A stretch of DNA of 44,685 nucleotides from Melampsora larici-populina 98AG31. Lineage: Eukaryota > Basidiomycota > Pucciniomycetes > Pucciniales > Melampsoraceae. Location of the stretch: positions 946,903-991,587 of the forward strand of contig NW_006768765.1 of the NCBI RefSeq assembly GCF_000204055.1, in the 5' to 3' direction. The notes beneath the pieces are model-generated. The model searched no databases and was not told the DNA's origin. It saw only the letters and a program-made list of their open reading frames with translations. Position 1 is the first letter of the stretch. The number at the start of each line of letters is the position of its first letter. This document shows, piece after piece, positions 10,816-23,222 of this stretch. Made by a program: the position numbers and the translations under genes.

Positions 10816-11581
10816 CTGCCCCTCCCCAATCCATCCCCTTTGCTCATTTATTTCTACTTTTATCATTACCCACACACCATAACCCTTCCCAATATTACCT
10901 TCTCAATGCTCACATCTCCTCACTTGCTTGGCTATCCTTGCAACTTCATACTTTGAATGATTCCTTGTTCTGATGGTGGTCATGAGGATCAAACTATCTT
11001 AAAACAGGTCAAAGATAGTACTTGATTTGAATTGATTCTATATATTGTGATGATATAACAAGATAGAGAGTTGTATAGATGTGAGGAATGATGAAGCAGG
11101 ATGACAATGACCATTTAGAATATTGAGCTGAATAAAAAGAGTAGATACACTTGATATTGCAATCACCAAACACTGTACTGATTATGACAAGCTCAACAGA
11201 TGTCTGTTGACCTCTTTTGGATCACTGTTTGGTAATCTCTATATGTGATTTACAACAATCTTGATGTGCCCCTTGAGATAGGGGCAAACCAAGATTTGGT
11301 GTTCAGGTCAGATAATATCTGAAAACAACCCAAACGGGCCCTTACTGACTTTGTCCTCTTTCCATGTTCGCCATTTTTTTATCCAGTGCATGGCCAAAAT
11401 GGGCCTGCATCCCATCTTGGCCCAGATTTCCCTGTAGCATCTGACAATTGCTGCCTCTTTGGCCTCTGGCAAGTGTGTCTTTTCAATCTTGGGTAACATG
11501 ATGGTCCTGTTCAGAGGCGGCTTAATAACTGATGTGGTATGCCACCTGGTCCTAGTCAGGCACTGGCTCATGAATTACAAG

Positions 11582-11891
11582 GCTACTGGTCACGCTCACA
11601 CCCGATGCCCCGATGCCTCGTGGCGCCACGGCAGGGCTCAGGGCAAGGGCCGGGGCCTCGGCCTCGGCCATGCCCTGGCCCTTCAGTGTGATTTTGTGTT
11701 CTCTGTGCTCCAATGAGGGCGAGTTGGATTTGTTCCGTCTTCGCGGCAAATATCATGAAGGATGGTGGCATTATAACGTGTATAAATTGTTGAATTGTGC
11801 CATGTTTTTAAGGCCATGCGTGGCATAGGCCATGGCCCTGGCCACGCCCTGGGCCACAAAAAAGTCACCGGGTGTGAGCGTGAGCTACTGG
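11582..11891. mobile_element. hAT-type MITE, copy A, with perfect 8-bp target duplication
   Basis: A 294-bp unit (11590-11883) is bounded by a perfect 15-bp terminal inverted repeat, TCACGCTCACACCCG at 11590-11604 and its complement at 11869-11883. The unit is flanked on both sides by GCTACTGG (11582-11589 and 11884-11891). An 8-bp duplication is characteristic of hAT transposases. The interior is unusually GC-rich for this region, with CATGGCC/GGCCATG palindromic words, and has no credible coding capacity, so it would depend on a transposase supplied elsewhere. Confidence 0.88.
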
Positions 11892-12742
11892 GCACCTGGG
11901 AGAGGACTCTTAAGGACAGTTGTATCCTTTTTTTCAATCATCAAAAATCATTGTCTCCAAATTTAATTTTAGATGTCTCTTAAGGTTTCAGTACAGTGAG
12001 TGAGGTTTCAATTGATAATTCTATTATAATTCAATTTTATTGATTTTGATTTTGGTCTGATTTCGTTCCCTCAATTCCTAAGTAATGATCCGACAATATG
12101 TTAAGACCCCTCTCTGGGTTTGTTGTCTTGTCAACGGAATGAAGGGATGCACTTGTACCAAGCAATCAAAGAAGTATATTGATTGTTGGATGAAGAGAAG
12201 CATATTACGTAATACAACAAGTGAATAGACAACTCTCATCTGTGACATGTCTTGTGTCTTTCACAGTACGTTACACATTCAGGTTCGTAACAACCTCCTG
12301 TTGAATCCCATTTAAATCTTTTCTTTTATATGTTACTTCTCTGTTTGAGGAATACAATCAATATCCCCTGTTTATCCACCTCTTTGTCAAAAAATCATGA
12401 TTTAGAGGTTGAAAATTGTTAGGCAATCTGAATACAAGTGTTCTGAATTTGTCCTCTCCAACTGAGATAATCATGAGTGACCGGTACTCCCTCTCTGCAG
12501 AATTTAGCTTCTACTCACTTGGTGTTGCATCTTGGTGAGTTAGATCTCAAGTGAGTACAACATGACTGTGGGTCCTGTGGAGAAATAGATACTTGTAGAT
12601 GGGGCCATCACAAGTCTTGTGGTCTGAGGGTGCCCATTGACAAATTTTGTTTGAGTATCTCAGTCAGTCTTTCCATATGACTGAGTGGGACTCAGTTTGA
12701 GTGTCTTGGACCTGCTTTGTAACCAAGTAGAGTCTACCCACA
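11892..12742. other. No recognisable gene between the two MITE copies
   Basis: No frame above 60 codons has recognisable content. A TGTTAAG...GTAACA interval at 12099-12292 looks LTR-like but has no matching flanks, so it is not called. Confidence 0.5.
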
Positions 12743-13003
12743 TCTGCGTCTCACACTCACACCAGGTGCCACAAAGCCTTGAGGCGCCCAAGGCATGGGC
12801 TGAGGCCACATGTGGCCCTCACCCCAAGCCCTTCATGCCCTTCATAGGGCATGAAGTCCAGCTAAACCCACCCTAAAGATTGTTTTAAGCGGCAAGTAGC
12901 GACTAAAAATGAGTTGGGCTATGAGTAGATGTTCTGTATATGACTGGCCATGACCATGCCCTGGGCCACAGAAAAGGTGCCGGGTGTGAGCGTGACCTGC
13001 ATC
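12743..13003. mobile_element. hAT-type MITE, copy B, decayed
   Basis: A 245-bp unit (12751-12995) starts TCACACTCACACCAGG and ends CCGGGTGTGAGCGTGA, the same termini as copy A with a few substitutions. The flanking octamers TCTGCGTC (12743-12750) and CCTGCATC (12996-13003) agree at six of eight positions, and both differences are transitions. The interior shares the CCATGCCCTGGGCC word with copy A. It is older than copy A. Confidence 0.75.
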
Positions 13004-13777
13004 CCTGAATCAAAGCTCGCGTGTTGTGCAGGTTTTTTATTTTGAGCCATGTCGCGCGCTAGGTAGTGCTGATGCAGCTGAAATAGACAAGCTATTGATT
13101 TATGATAGCTGTGAGACTTTAAACAAGTTACATTATCTTGGTTAGCGTATCTTTCAGAGGTATGCTAGGGCCTGTCTAGCTTTTCCGCTACCTAACAAAG
13201 CCACCCTATGTGTTACATGCCTCATAGCATAGTTCTGCATAGCTGTCTCAAATTGGTTTTGAGAGTTGATAAAATTTTGGCAAATCAGTGGGCTAGGCAT
13301 TATAGCATATATTTAATAATTGCACTGTGTTGGGGTAGAGATACTAGCAAATAAGACATGAATCAAAATAAGAGCCCACTTGAGCACACTAGCTTTTAAA
13401 GGCTCCAAAACCAACCCAGAGTGATCAAAGTCAGAAACCTCTGATTTATTGGCCAAGAACACTAATAAAAAGGTACTCATCAAGATACTGTAGAAACTCA
13501 GTTGACTTCTATAGCGTCAGGGTTACACCAATGATAAAATTCAAAACAACACCTCAACCCAAAGACAATATGAAAAAATATTAAAATATTATTGACTTTC
13601 TTTTCCTTTTTGAAAGAATCTCTATCTTAAAAATCAGTGCTGTTCCAGTTTAAGCAAGTAAAACATAATCAAAAATGATGTTGATACATTTCACATAAGT
13701 AGGACCTTTTTCACTTCACTTCTCAATACACTATACCTCAAACAGAGCTTTAGGTTCACATGAGACAAACATAATCA
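13004..13777. other. No recognisable gene; 3' flank of the nucleoporin gene
   Basis: AT-rich sequence without a credible frame. The stretch nearest 13777 should contain the 3' untranslated region and polyadenylation signals of the minus-strand Tpr/Mlp1-like gene. I see no clear single signal. Confidence 0.5.
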
Positions 13778-16700
13778 TCAAGGTGCTGCACCTTTGCTCA
13801 ACCTTGAGGCTAATCCTCCCGCATTTGTAGTAGTCTGATTAACTGTCTCCTCCCCTCCAACGTTTGATTTCGGACGTTTCGCATTTCCATCGACGTTCGA
13901 TGCTTCGGCCTGAACACTTGCAGCCTCCTCCTCTCTTGCCCGTTTACCTACTGTACCAAAGTTGGCCATAGGACCTTCAGACGTACTGAGTTCATTTGGG
14001 GTCGATGCACCACTGGTAGCTGCTCTTACTGCCGCATTTAACATTCCAGCACCCAATGATCCTCGCTTGGTGGCAGCGACTCCTCGAATGGCCAACGAAG
14101 GACCACCCCTTCCAGCGATATTACTAGTCAACCCAGGCTTCTCCACCATCCTCCCCTCCGCTGGTAATGAATCGATACCCCGCCCGCGACCACCGTGAGC
14201 AACACGTCCTATACCGCGTCCAGCTGGGCGCGAACCTCTTCCAAACGTAATAGTAGGAGCTGCGGGTCTGACAGCAGCACCGTTACCTGTCAAAGTCGGG
14301 ATAGGAGATGTTTGGGGTGGCGTTTCGGTAGACGGAGTGACGGTCGCAGGTGGGCCGGTCACCGGGGCAGCTGCAAGTGTATTGCCAGAAACTGGAACTT
14401 GTGGGATAACGGAAGGCGCAGACACCTGAGTCGCATTGCTTGCGGGCGTTGAAGACGTCGCAGCTGGAGTAGTGGCCAATTGCGATTGACTTGCAGCGCT
14501 ATCTCGCTCCTTGTATTGCGCTAGTTGCGCTTGGCATTTTTTGAGTTGAAGCTGTGTAACTTTCTCCTTGGTCTTTGCCTCGTTGGCGATCTTGATTCTA
14601 AGGTCGTCAATAGTGGCCACTTTGTCAATTCTGTGTGCTTCTAGCAGTGCGGCCTCCTTATTTTTGAATTCGATCTCCTTGGCTGCCAGAACGTCGGAAA
14701 CTGCCTTTTCGACCTTCTCTTGGAGCTGCTTTTCCGAGTAACCAACCGGCGGCGATGAGATGGACGCGGATTGTTGAACTACCGCCTTTTCAGCCTTTTC
14801 GACTGCTTCCAAAGCCGCTTTCAATCGTGATTCAAGCTGCTGCTCCTTGACTTGAGCTCCCGCTTCCCATTCAGCTTTCAAGGCAGCTTGTTTTTGTATC
14901 AATAGCGCGTTGACTGCCTCGTCAGGCGGAACCGAAAGTTCGAGCTTGAGCTTAGCGATATCGGCTTCTCTTCTCTTCTCACACTCCGCAGTCACTTTCT
15001 TTGTCGTATCCTCCATGGCCTGTTGCACCGCCGCCTCTCTTTGAGAGATGGCGAGCGCTTCAGCTTTTTGTAGCTCGTCGCTAGAAGCGGGTGTGATAGT
15101 AGGACCTCCATTAGATGGAATTGATGCCAACTTTGCGTCTAATCGTTTGGTGACCTCTGCTTCAATCAACTCTTCGGACATTGGTGCAGGCGGCAGTTGT
15201 GATGTATTGGCGGTCAATTTCTTGATCTCTGACTCCAAATTCTGCTTTGCCGCATCAATCTCTTGCTATAAAACAAAGGATCCGATGAGACTGATCAGCT
15301 GAGGTGTTCAGATGGCGAGCTGTCAGAAATGAACATCGACTGCGCACCTTCTCGGTAATAAGAGCAGAGTTTGCCTTTGTAAGCGACTATCGCAGGGACG
15401 GGAAGAAATGATGAATTGCATGTTAGCGAAACGCGAAGATAGATGTGCTGTGTCATTACACTGACATCAACTGCAGCCTGCCGCTTCTCCATCTCAACCT
15501 TTGACTCGTCTATTGCAGTTTGAAGTTCGGCAAGTTGCTTCTTATGAGCAATTGCATCGGCCAGAGACCTTTCTAGGTCTGCCTTCTCTTGTTGAAGTCT
15601 TCCAACCTGTAAGTCAATCATCGCTAGTTCAATAAATCGCTTTTCGGAAGTATAGAATAAACCTTTAGACTCATGTAAGCTTACCAGATCGCGTTGTTCT
15701 TGAGCTTGGCCTTCTGCTTGTTGAATGGCTTCCCGTTGCGAGCTCAGTTCAGCCTCTGTCACACTCAATTTCGTTCTCTGCTCGCGCGCGAAGGTTTGTA
15801 AACGAACAAACCTATCCTGCTTTTCAGCACACTGATGATTATCCAGAGAGCAAATTAGATCAGATGGGGACGCGTTCAATTAAGCTGCTCTCATATCCAG
15901 TAGTCGAGAATCACTGACATCTGCACGTAGTCGGGTATTTTCAGCCTCGTGTTGAATGATGCTATCACGAAGAGCTTGCACCTCAGCAGGATCAATACGT
16001 TCGTATTTCTCCAATATCTGTTGATTTCTTGCTTTCCATCGTTCGTTATCTTCGGTCAGAAGACTAATTTCTTGCTGATATTGTTGCACGACTGCTTTCA
16101 CCTCCCGAAGTTCGGTTTCCAGGGGCACTAGCTTTGCATTTGTTTGTTGCAATTTTGCTTCTAGATCCTTAGCTTTGCGGTCCGATCGAACAAACTCATC
16201 CCTCAGAGTCGCATTACTTTCACGGACCATATTCAGCGTATTGATTTGATCTAGCAATTGAGTATACTCCGAAGAGGATACATATCCTTGTCGAGTGCGT
16301 TCCCGCTCCTGAACAAGAAGCACGCCACGACATCATGGTCATCAATACACGTCGAGATTACGAGGTTCAGAACAGTAAACCATTGGAAAAGATGTGAAGG
16401 GTCATGATGACATACCTGGTTCAACTCGGACCGAGTCTGGTCCAGGTCCTTTGAGGTATGATGTAGTTGCTTTTGCAAGCGTTCAGATTCATGTTTAGCC
16501 AATGATAGCTGGTTTTGAATCAAATCGTGATTATTTCTCAAGTATCTGATCAGCCCGCGTAATTGCTGAATCGATTGTGTTTTGTTTTCGTCAGTATCTT
16601 CCAAAGTGCTTTCTTCGGCTGCGTTAAGCATACCAGCCGCTGAGTTGATGGAGTCATTAGAAATTTGGGCTGCTTGTGAGCTGACGGATTCCAAATGCTC

Positions 16701-19700
16701 ATGCAGCAGGGTGTTTTGCTTCCTGAGATCTTCACATCTACGTAGAAAAAGGAAAAAAAATACACATTGGCCCCAGATCGACATGGCTGATATATCCAGC
16801 TCGAAACAAACCTTTCTGAGAGTCCCTCAATTTCTTTTGCGAAGGTAACTTTTTGCTCAGCCCAACTAGCTTCCGATCCTAGCAACTTTGCATTGGCGGT
16901 ATCGGCTGCAGTATTTGCAGCAGTAATCTTGGCCCGAGCCTTGTCAAGTTGCTCTTTAAGGGTCGATAATTCGTTCAACGAGATGGCGTGATTCTGTACC
17001 TCAGCCTGATATCGATTATGATTCTCATTGGCTAGCGCTCGTTGCTGATCACCCTCGGCTCGTAGCTCGCTTTCTCGTGCTTTGACTCTCTCTTCAATAT
17101 CCTGAAGACCCGTTAACGTCGATAGCAAACGTGCCTTTTCGGTCTCGAACTCGGATCTTTGATTGTCGAGCATTTGCTGCAACTCCTTATTGAGAGCAGA
17201 CGCAACTTCCAAGTTCTCGGTGAGCTTCTTGGTTTGCTCTTCCAACGTAGCAAAAGCAGTCTACAACAGCAAATTTTCTCAGCTTTCAATATTCATCATG
17301 GCGGTGCAGAACATAGAGCGAGTCACAGAAAATCCAAGAAGTGCAAAGACCTTACCTGTTTTTGTGATAAGTCGGCCTCTTGGGTAGATTTGTACTCATC
17401 GTGAGTGGATGTGAGTGATACCAACGCAGTCTCTGCTGTTTGGGCAATAAGTTTAAACTCTTCGACATTCTGTTTGGCTTTGGCCGTCTCTTCTTTGGCA
17501 GCTATCAAGTCGCGTCTGTAATAAAACACATACGTAAGGATTGGTTTAGCAAAGGAGACCCGAAAGGGAATAATGATTAGCTCACTTCAATTGAGCGTTC
17601 TCGATCTCCAGCTTCTGCTGTTGACTCAGGGTAGAGGCTTGGGCTCCATTACCGTCACCTGAGCCTTGACTTGTCGATGTATTAGATACTCCGTAGCGCT
17701 CATAGACATTCAATCGATCTTCTTTCATGGTAATTTGGCCAGAAAGCTCCTTGACTCTGGCTTCCAAATGCTCTTGTTTGGTCTGTGCGACAACGAGGTT
17801 TTCCCGAGCAGCAACATAGTCACCACTCTGAGATCACGAAAGCAGGTGGCAGAGGCAAGTGAAAATTTTGCAAGGTCAATCGGGTGAGAGCATTTGTTGT
17901 ACTTTTAGTTTCAATTTTCCAAAAACTCACCAGTTTATCTATTCGCATTTGGAAGTCTCTGTTGTCCAACTCTCGCTGTAAAGTGACTTGTTTGAGACTT
18001 TCAGATTCGTTCTTCAACTTATCTTTTAGTTCTTGACTGGTCGCATAACCAAATATTAGTGCATCAACGAAAATCAAAGAGGGTTGTGACACTTACACTC
18101 GGGCTTCCAGCCTAGTAACCTGATTTTCTAGTCGGCGTCGGCCATCAGAAGAGTTGCGTTCCAACTCGCCTTGCATCGAACGCATGTTCTTCAAGATACC
18201 ACTAATGCCATCTCGTTCTCGGATCAAATTACCGTTTTCGGCCGTCAAGCGACTTTCCACTCCCTATGACGTTGGACGTAGATTAGAACTGAGGAATGAG
18301 GTTGCTTTGGAGCAAACGCGAGGTCAATCACTCACTTTCCAGACCTCTTTCTCTGTGGTGAGGGTATGCACTTGATGCTGTAATACTGTACATTGTGTCT
18401 TGAGCTCAGTTGCACTTTCATTCGCCTGTGACCAATATCATCGCATCATTCATAAGCTTTTCCTCAAGACATTTTCAAACATTAAGAAATACCTGATGAA
18501 GCCGCATTTCATTTTGTACGAGCTGCTCTTGTAATTTGATACTTGTCTTGGTAAGACTCTGGATTTCCTGTGTCTGTAAAGCACTTGTCTGATCGATGTT
18601 TCTGTGACGCTCTGGTATACACGGCATGAATGAGGAATGGGGATAGACCATACAGGATTGATTGAGTGCGAAGAGTCAACTACCACTATCACAAACACGA
18701 CATACCGTTGAGATACTCAATCTGAGCATTAGCTTTGGCTAGCGATACCTGCGCCTGAGAAAGATCTGAACGGGCTCGATTCAAGTCTTCGTTAAGTCGT
18801 TTCGAGTCAGCTCCGATCTCGGTCTTGTAAGCTTCGAACTGGGCATGAAGCTCTTCAAATTGCTGATGAGACCCGTTCATTGACTGTTGGCCATGGCCCT
18901 GGTTGACATGTGAAGCCTCAGATGAGAGGTTCGTTTGTTGCGATTGACTCAACATACGTCTCAGCATGTCTCTTTCGCGTGACAAGGCCTCACTCTTGCG
19001 CTGAGCAGATTCCACATCGGATTTTAAGCGAAGAATTAGTTCATGAGCCTCTTCCACCGCTTGTTTCGCGGCTTGATCGTCTTCATCTTCATCGTCACTC
19101 ATCGCGCGATTCGCTTCTAGTTCTTGCAGCTTGGCAGTCAATTGACGAGCTACTGCTAACAATTTGAGATTCTTGTGCTGCAGCTCGGCAATATCCTTGA
19201 ATGTGACGAGATCATTGGAGAGGAGGGGATCTTCTGTCTCATCCTCGAGGTTGATGTATCCGTTTCTGGCTTCATTGGCCAGGTCATCCTCATCTCCATT
19301 CAAACCGCGGCTGTCTCCACGATCGCGAATCGTCACTTCTTTTGTCAAAACACGGACTTGCAAACTCAAATCCTGTAGTTGACGGTTCGATAGATCATGA
19401 TCACGTTGAAGGCCCTTGAGATCGAGGAGACAACTTTCATATTTGCGTTCAGCCTCTTCCTTCTGTTCAATCGACGTCGTAAGCTCCGTGGTTAGCTCAT
19501 CTAACTCCAGTCTGATCCTCTCGGCTTCTACACGTTGTTGTTGAATGACTGGCGCCTTTCTCAAGTTCAAAGTATCAGTAAGCATACCGCTTTTATGAAA
19601 GGTTTAGAGAATAAAAACTAAAATTTACCTTGTCTTGAATCTCACCCATGATTGTAGCTAAACACTCGCTCAAACGAAGGTTCTCATCTTTCGATTCCGC

Positions 19701-21220
19701 CAATTGCTCTTCAAGCAACATCTTTTCGGTGTATATCTGAGTAAGACTCTTGCCGCTCCGTTGGAGATTATTGACCATGGCAGCAGCTGGACTGAGTCCA
19801 TTACGCAGAGCCGAGCCATTCCGTAGACGGTTGAGTGGAGAGCCTGGGGTGGCATTCCCAAGGTTGATGTCGCCATTCGAATGTCCTTCATCTGGGAAAT
19901 CGTAACCAGGGGTTTCTGATGCAAGCACATTATCGAGAACACTTTGGTTTTGTGCCAGTTTCTTTTCTAGCTCGTTGTAACGCGCTCTTTCTCGTCCCAA
20001 TTCTTCGTCCAAGGCTTTCTCCCGCTCTTCCAGTTCTGTACGCCGAGTGTTCCATTCCGATTCAATTTCTTCCATACGGCGACCTCGATCCTTATCGCGC
20101 TGATCCATTAATTGTGTAACTCGCTTTTGAATCTCGATTTCTGATTGGAAAGCGGCTGCCTCTTCAATATGCCGGTGTGAAAGATCTTTGAGTTTCTCGA
20201 TGGTTTCATTGTGGTGCTCCTGAAGGCTGGTGTGTTGAGTGTGAAGGGCGGTATTAGATGTAGTGAGATGATCGTGGGCGTGGGTAAGTTTGTCTAGCTC
20301 CGTTTGAAGACGAGATATTTCTTGGTGCTATGAAAAGGTTAACAAGCATGTTATGCAGCGGGAAAGGAGTATCAAAACGGTTTAATTCATTGTGCACACA
20401 TTCCATAGCGCCATACCACGCAATTAGTTTATATTGTGGCAATTCCTTTACTCTAAAATCCTCCATAGAAAAGGAGAGAATGGTGATCTCCAGAAATCTC
20501 GACGTACACTGTCAGTCCTAAATTTTTGCCAGCCCATTCGAGATTCTTCTAATTCTTTCACATAAAAGTCCCGATCAGCGCTGACAAGATTGGAACTAGA
20601 CTCGAGAGCCTGAGCCTGTAATCGGGCGACTCGTTCAGCTTCTTGAGAAGTTGCGAGGGTCGTCTCCAATTTTCGAATCTCAGCTCTGGCCATATCCAAC
20701 TGTTCAGCTTTCGATTGCGTTTCAGCTGGGGGTAAAAAAATACCATCAGTATGATTCTTTATAGACATCAAAGCCAGTGGTTTCTAATTCACATAGCTAG
20801 TGACTTACCTTCTAAATCAGCATACTCCTTTTGACTGTCTCTGACCACTTCTAACAAGTCATTTTTTTCACTTTCTAATTTTGAAATTTTCTCTTGAGAC
20901 TCTTCGTTACTTCCCGTCCTTGTCTTCAGTGCTTCTTTCAAAGAGTTCACTTCCTTGAGGCTGGCATCAAGTTGAATTTGAAGGTTCGATTGATTTGAAA
21001 GTTTTGTTTCCAGTTCAAGTACGCGGCCGTTGGACTCGTTGAGATCGGATTCTGATTCGATCTGAACCCGTTTGAGTTCAGCTTTGAGTTCATCTAGCTC
21101 TGTCTGTAGCGCAGAGACGATCGAATTAGAGGTCGCGTCCATCCCATCGCCATTCACGCAAGCTACTGCCGGCTGAGGCAAATCTGAATCCTGCATCGCC
21201 TCGGACATCAGACCATCCAC
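13778..21220 (-). CDS. Tpr/Mlp1-like nuclear pore basket protein, 2,012 aa, 17 exons
   Basis: Exons in order: 21220-20809, 20725-20508, 20327-19629, 19555-18706, 18611-18493, 18425-18336, 18263-18097, 18036-17931, 17827-17586, 17515-17356, 17260-16812, 16737-16416, 16308-15919, 15831-15685, 15606-15466, 15386-15348, 15265-13778. All junctions keep frame, giving 6,039 nt. The product is almost continuous coiled coil to about residue 1770. A segment at about 1230-1260 (LRGLIRYLRNNHDLIQ, then HESERLQKQL) matches the conserved TPR/MLP1/MLP2 signature. The tail is Pro/Thr/Ala-rich, with an Arg/Gly-rich patch (about 1857-1880) and basic clusters (KRAREEE near 1958, AKRPK near 1980) that may serve nuclear import. 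Yeast Mlp1 is 1,875 aa and human TPR 2,363, so the length fits. Such proteins build the nuclear basket and act in mRNA surveillance and spindle checkpoint anchoring. The start was chosen as the first ATG of the open frame; an upstream exon cannot be excluded. Confidence 0.9.
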
Positions 21221-21958
21221 ACTGGCCGATCGAGGTATGTATTGGTTCCAGGGAGAGATCTATCAGTGTCAAAAGAAGATAAACGGGGAGATCGAGCCGG
21301 ACGCGTTCCGGATGAAAATGTGTAGGATAGCGTCAATTGATTAGAGATGCAGTCCAAGTTCCAGGCAGGATATAGTTGAAACGTTGTCCGATTGAAGAGG
21401 ATAATTTGAGAGAGGAGATGAGTATAGTGATTGTAGTGAGCTTTGTTGGTGAATGGGATGAGTCAGACTCAGACTCAGAGTGGTTCAAAAGGGCAAAGTC
21501 ATAGAAAACTGATCAAAGGTCGTGATACAGGTGTGTCACAAAGGTGTGGTTGTACTAAATACTTAAGTATACATATCTACATGACGGTTGACCAAACTTG
21601 AGTCGGCCTTTCAAGTCATTGCTCTTTCTTTGCCTTGTTCTCCGTATATCATGAAAAGGTCTCAAAGCCTCACATCACCTGACAGCGAGGACGCAAAACC
21701 CGAACCCTTCACAGAAGTCAAAGGGCACTCAAACATCAGCGGAAGGCATAGGCTTCAAGTGTGATGAAATGTGGCCGGATCATAATTGTATGTTTGATGC
21801 GGCGCATTTCTCGTGCGGCGCATCCAGTCTTGGGTGTGCGCCTTGAATTGAAAAATGGTGCACATCACTTGAGATATTTTCTTTGTCATACCAACCACTC
21901 TTGATTCTTAACCCTTCAACTCATCTTCCTAATCAAAACTATCGAAGTAAATATTCCA
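21221..21958. promoter_or_regulatory. Divergent promoter region between Tpr/Mlp1-like and UPF0390-like genes
   Basis: 738 bp separate two start codons pointing apart. TGCGGCGCAT occurs twice as a direct repeat (21798-21807 and 21814-21823), 16 bp apart, about 140-160 bp before the plus-strand gene. GACTCA repeats lie at about 21463-21480. Neither has been tied to a known factor here. Confidence 0.5.
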
Positions 21959-22420
21959 ATGGCTCAAGGATTCAAACCCAAGAAAGTTTCATCTTCTTCC
22001 ACAAAATCAACAAAACCACAGGCCGTCAAAAAAGGCGGTAAGACTTTCGTATCTCCATTCGGTTTCCTTCGGATTGATCATGACCTGACTAACTTCTTTT
22101 TAGGACGTACTGTGGCACCCGTAAAAGGACCAGCGATCACTCAAATGTTACGAAAACAAGTATGTACTACGTTATTCTCACATAATATTTTTGCATTTTA
22201 TCACATTTTTCAACATAGTTTAGTAGGTTTATTGATAATGGTCATTTTTGCTCTTTAGAAAGTTTCAAGAGATGTGACAACTCAAATCGAACGAACGATT
22301 GTATCAAGATCAGTTGGCAAACTATCAATCATGAAACCTATAAAAGATGCAGAAGAAGCTAAAAAAGCTCAGGCCAAAGCCACTTCTCATGTCAAAGCAA
22401 GAGCGACCACCAAGATTTGA
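21959..22420 (+). CDS. UPF0390 (DUF2462) family small basic protein, 98 aa, 3 exons
   Basis: Exons 21959-22037, 22104-22159 and 22259-22420 join in frame; introns start GTAAG and GTATGT and end TTTAG. The product begins MAQGFKPKK, then a Lys/Ser-rich stretch, then GGRTVAPVKG at about 26-35, followed by a predicted helical, basic second half. The MAQG start, the Lys-rich N-terminus and the GGR-x-IAP-like centre are the pattern of the UPF0390 family (human member C19orf53), whose molecular role is poorly defined. The family assignment rests on motif memory, not a search. It shares a divergent promoter region with the nucleoporin gene. Reading through intron 1 would give an unrelated 99-aa frame that I consider false. 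Confidence 0.82.
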
Positions 22421-23222
22421 TCACCGATCCAATCAATCTTTCCATCGATATATACCCAGGGGCAAGCCATATAAGACCAAAATGCCATATCGCAAGGATC
22501 GAAGGGCTGCAACAACAACAACACCTTCACGACCAAAGTACTATGCAATCAGAGACTCGGTTTCACTTGGGGTTGGCTACACTCAAATATGCGATCACTC
22601 GGACTTGATTCAGTGTCAACTTCTCTCATGATGCCTTACTTCGAGATGTTTCCACCTTATATCTGTCAAATCTGCATTGACACATGCTATCTAATTAACA
22701 CGACTTCACTTTCCATCTTACATGTTCTCGAGAGGATTCATGATTTTTCTGCAAAAATGTAATATCTAACCTACGTAAACAATTGGACAGAAACCCATTC
22801 GCAAGCCATGAAAACGAGCATATACTCTACTCCCCCGTGCAATATAGTTTCTTGTACTGTCTGGGCACTGGCCAACATTTATATCACGACAGGCCCAATC
22901 GCCCATCCTTTGACACTTGGAACCCACTTCTGAGTTGTCCTGCTCCTCCAAGCCAGAGGACTTATCCAAAGTTTTGCCAAAAAAACAAGGCATGATGTCT
23001 ATAGCTCATCTTGACTTCTCTCATTTAACGTTAGTGTGCAAATAAATGATATACTTTACATAATAAGATGGCGCTGCTTTGGACCAATTGGATGAACATA
23101 GTTAGGGACTGATAATACGTGTACAATGCTTGCCTTGAAACAAAAAGGCATATACTAAACTCAAGATCAGCCGATGAGAAATGACCAGCGAGACTCGTCG
23201 AGACAACTTGCGTTAGGCGAGT
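22421..23222. other. Convergent intergenic region, no recognisable gene
   Basis: This lies between the 3' ends of the UPF0390-like (plus) and aldolase-like (minus) genes. Frames at 22766-22993 (minus) and 22783-22995 (plus) are short shadows of each other without features. It should hold the 3' ends of both transcripts. Confidence 0.55.

Larger units (their letters stand above)
10301..11341. mobile_element. Candidate palindrome-rich non-autonomous DNA transposon, about 1 kb
   Basis: The left end reads GGGCCTGTTCAG and the right end, read inward on the other strand, GGGCCCGTTTGG, an imperfect terminal inverted repeat. The flanks are similar: TCACTGA at 10294-10300 and TTACTGA at 11342-11348 (6 of 7), as expected of an aged 7-8-bp target duplication. 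The interior holds several inverted repeats, including AGATACAATGTGGCT (10324-10338) with its exact complement at 10366-10380, and no long reading frame. GGGCC-type ends with duplications of this length would fit the hAT group. Borders are tentative. Confidence 0.4.

Noticed and set aside
12099..12292. LTR-like interval starting TGTTAAG and ending GTAACA
   Set aside because: The 5-mers at its flanks (CAATA and ACCTC) do not match, and no partner LTR, primer-binding site or coding sequence is present.
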